This document shows, one piece after another, positions 52,877 to 53,531 of a stretch of DNA of 53,531 nucleotides (positions are counted from its first letter, which is position 1; the number at the start of each line of letters is the position of its first letter). The notes beneath the pieces are model-generated. The model ran no database searches and was not told the DNA's origin. It was given only the letters and a program-made list of their open reading frames with translations. The position numbers and the translations under genes were made by a program. Location: the NCBI GenBank assembly GCA_019694455.1, contig JAIBBY010000034.1, positions 1 through 53,531 on the forward strand, read 5' to 3'. This DNA is from Pirellulales bacterium. GTDB lineage: Bacteria > Planctomycetota > Planctomycetia > Pirellulales > JAEUIK01.

Positions 52877-53531
52877 TCACCACCGCGCTGATCGCATTTC
52901 GTCCGTGAGCAGAATGTCGTGCCGCAACGACTTCAGTCGCGCTATGCCCGCTGGCGTGACCTTGGAGTTATCGAACGAAACATAATCGAGATTCGACATG
53001 CCCGCCACGGCGTCAATGCAGGAATCGTCGACCAGGGTGCGACTGAGGAACAGCGTATTCAAGGCGCCGTAGCGTCCGAGCGGTGCGAACGCCGCGGACG
53101 TGATCTGCGTGCCGCTGAGATCGAGTACATTGAGCGCCGGCTTGGCGCCCAAGGCGGCAACGCCCGCATCGGTCAGCGGACAGTCGGTGATTGATAGACT
53201 GGTCAACGACGTTTGCGGGGCCAGGTGCGCGGCGTCCGCATCCGTCAAGTGGCAGTTCGTCAAGTGCAGCACGGTTACCTGTGGCGTGGCGGCGACTTGT
53301 CGAAGGAACGCCGCCGTGATGGCGGCATCCTTGAGATACAAGCTGGTCAGCGACGGAACGCGCAGCGCGATGCAAGCGAATTCATCGTCCATCGCGCGCC
53401 CCGACAGTCCAATATGCTCCAGCGTCGACGACTGCGCAAGTCGCTCGATGCCGGCCGGAGAAATCGCCTGCGATCCCAGAGTCAAATGCTCGAGCCTGAG
53501 CTTGGACGCGATTTTCTCCAGCCCAAGGTCG
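52877..53531 (-). CDS. Leucine-rich-repeat protein, partial (5' end outside window)
   Basis: The frame stays open to the right edge (upstream residues IASKLRLEHLTLG continue the repeat), so the true start lies beyond 53531; TTG at 53485 is internal. Repeats of about 23-24 residues of the RNI/GALA type are visible (LTSLSITDCPLTDAGVAALG, LNVLDLSGTQITSAAFAPLG). Conserved Leu, Asn/Asp and I-T-D-A-G positions mark the repeat. No other domain is visible in this part. It is convergent with the CHAT gene. Confidence 0.85.
   Translation of the reverse strand, partial: DLGLEKIASKLRLEHLTLGSQAISPAGIERLAQSSTLEHIGLSGRAMDDEFACIALRVPSLTSLYLKDAAITAAFLRQVAATPQVTVLHLTNCHLTDADAAHLAPQTSLTSLSITDCPLTDAGVAALGAKPALNVLDLSGTQITSAAFAPLGRYGALNTLFLSRTLVDDSCIDAVAGMSNLDYVSFDNSKVTPAGIARLKSLRHDILLTDEMRSARW

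Noticed and set aside
52877..53485. LRR gene starting at the TTG at 53485
   Set aside because: The frame stays open with repeat-like sequence to the window edge, so this is an internal codon.

Overview
The window looks like chromosomal DNA of a planctomycete (Pirellulales-like). The signs are high GC content, two secreted formylglycine-type sulfatases, a Planctomycete cytochrome c protein (PSCyt1/DUF1549/DUF1553) paired with a DUF1501 protein, Tat-exported Gfo/Idh/MocA and DUF1501 proteins, a PEP-CTERM protein with dockerin-like repeats, an N-terminal LExRxLL-type signature on a giant secreted phosphatase, and many genes without a clear Shine-Dalgarno site. No rRNA, phage, transposase or CRISPR array is visible.

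Layout. 1-8.2 kb: small membrane protein, sulfatase, secreted oxidoreductase ending at a textbook terminator, Nudix hydrolase divergent from a UbiB/ABC1 kinase-like protein, a mostly empty gap, then an isolated motA-motB pair. 8.2-15.8 kb: a minus-strand pair (BNR/sialidase-fold protein translationally coupled to a CE15-type glucuronoyl esterase), then the plus-strand DUF1549/DUF1553 + DUF1501 pair and a secreted helical-repeat protein. 15.9-21.0 kb: a compact four-gene operon encoding two small W-x-D helical proteins, a coiled-coil protein and a 1302-residue membrane-anchored FtsK/SpoIIIE ATPase; this is a minimal type VII-secretion-like locus and the best candidate for an undescribed system here. 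21.1-27.2 kb: sugar isomerase-like protein, YgfZ/GcvT-like protein, then rpmI-rplT-pheS-pheT with structured RNA leaders before rplT and pheS. 27.3-33.8 kb: Prc-type protease and CbiX-like chelatase (minus), then an FHA-GAF-AAA+ regulator nine bases upstream of a second sulfatase. 33.9-36.6 kb: tRNA-Gly(CCC), chromate transporter, thiolase. 36.9-39.6 kb: glycine-rich, collagen-like PEP-CTERM surface protein. 39.6-41.5 kb: AbrB-Doc toxin-antitoxin pair with its own promoter and a candidate operator, and an MDR reductase. 41.6-45.0 kb: three-gene operon of GH33 sialidase, CapK/PaaK-like adenylating enzyme and a GNAT-like protein. 45.1-49.2 kb: secreted purple-acid-phosphatase-like protein with 25-residue RTX-like repeats. 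49.7-53.5 kb: TPR-CHAT protein facing an LRR protein that runs off the right edge.

How the genes fit together. Sulfatases, sialidases, the CE15 esterase and the cytochrome/DUF1501 pair fit degradation of sulfated, acidic or sialylated polysaccharide, a normal planctomycete lifestyle. The ribosomal protein and PheRS genes form the conserved core. The type VII-like operon, the regulator with a GAFTSA loop, and the repeat-rich secreted proteins are the accessory parts most worth attention. Functions come from reading motifs by eye; no database search was run.
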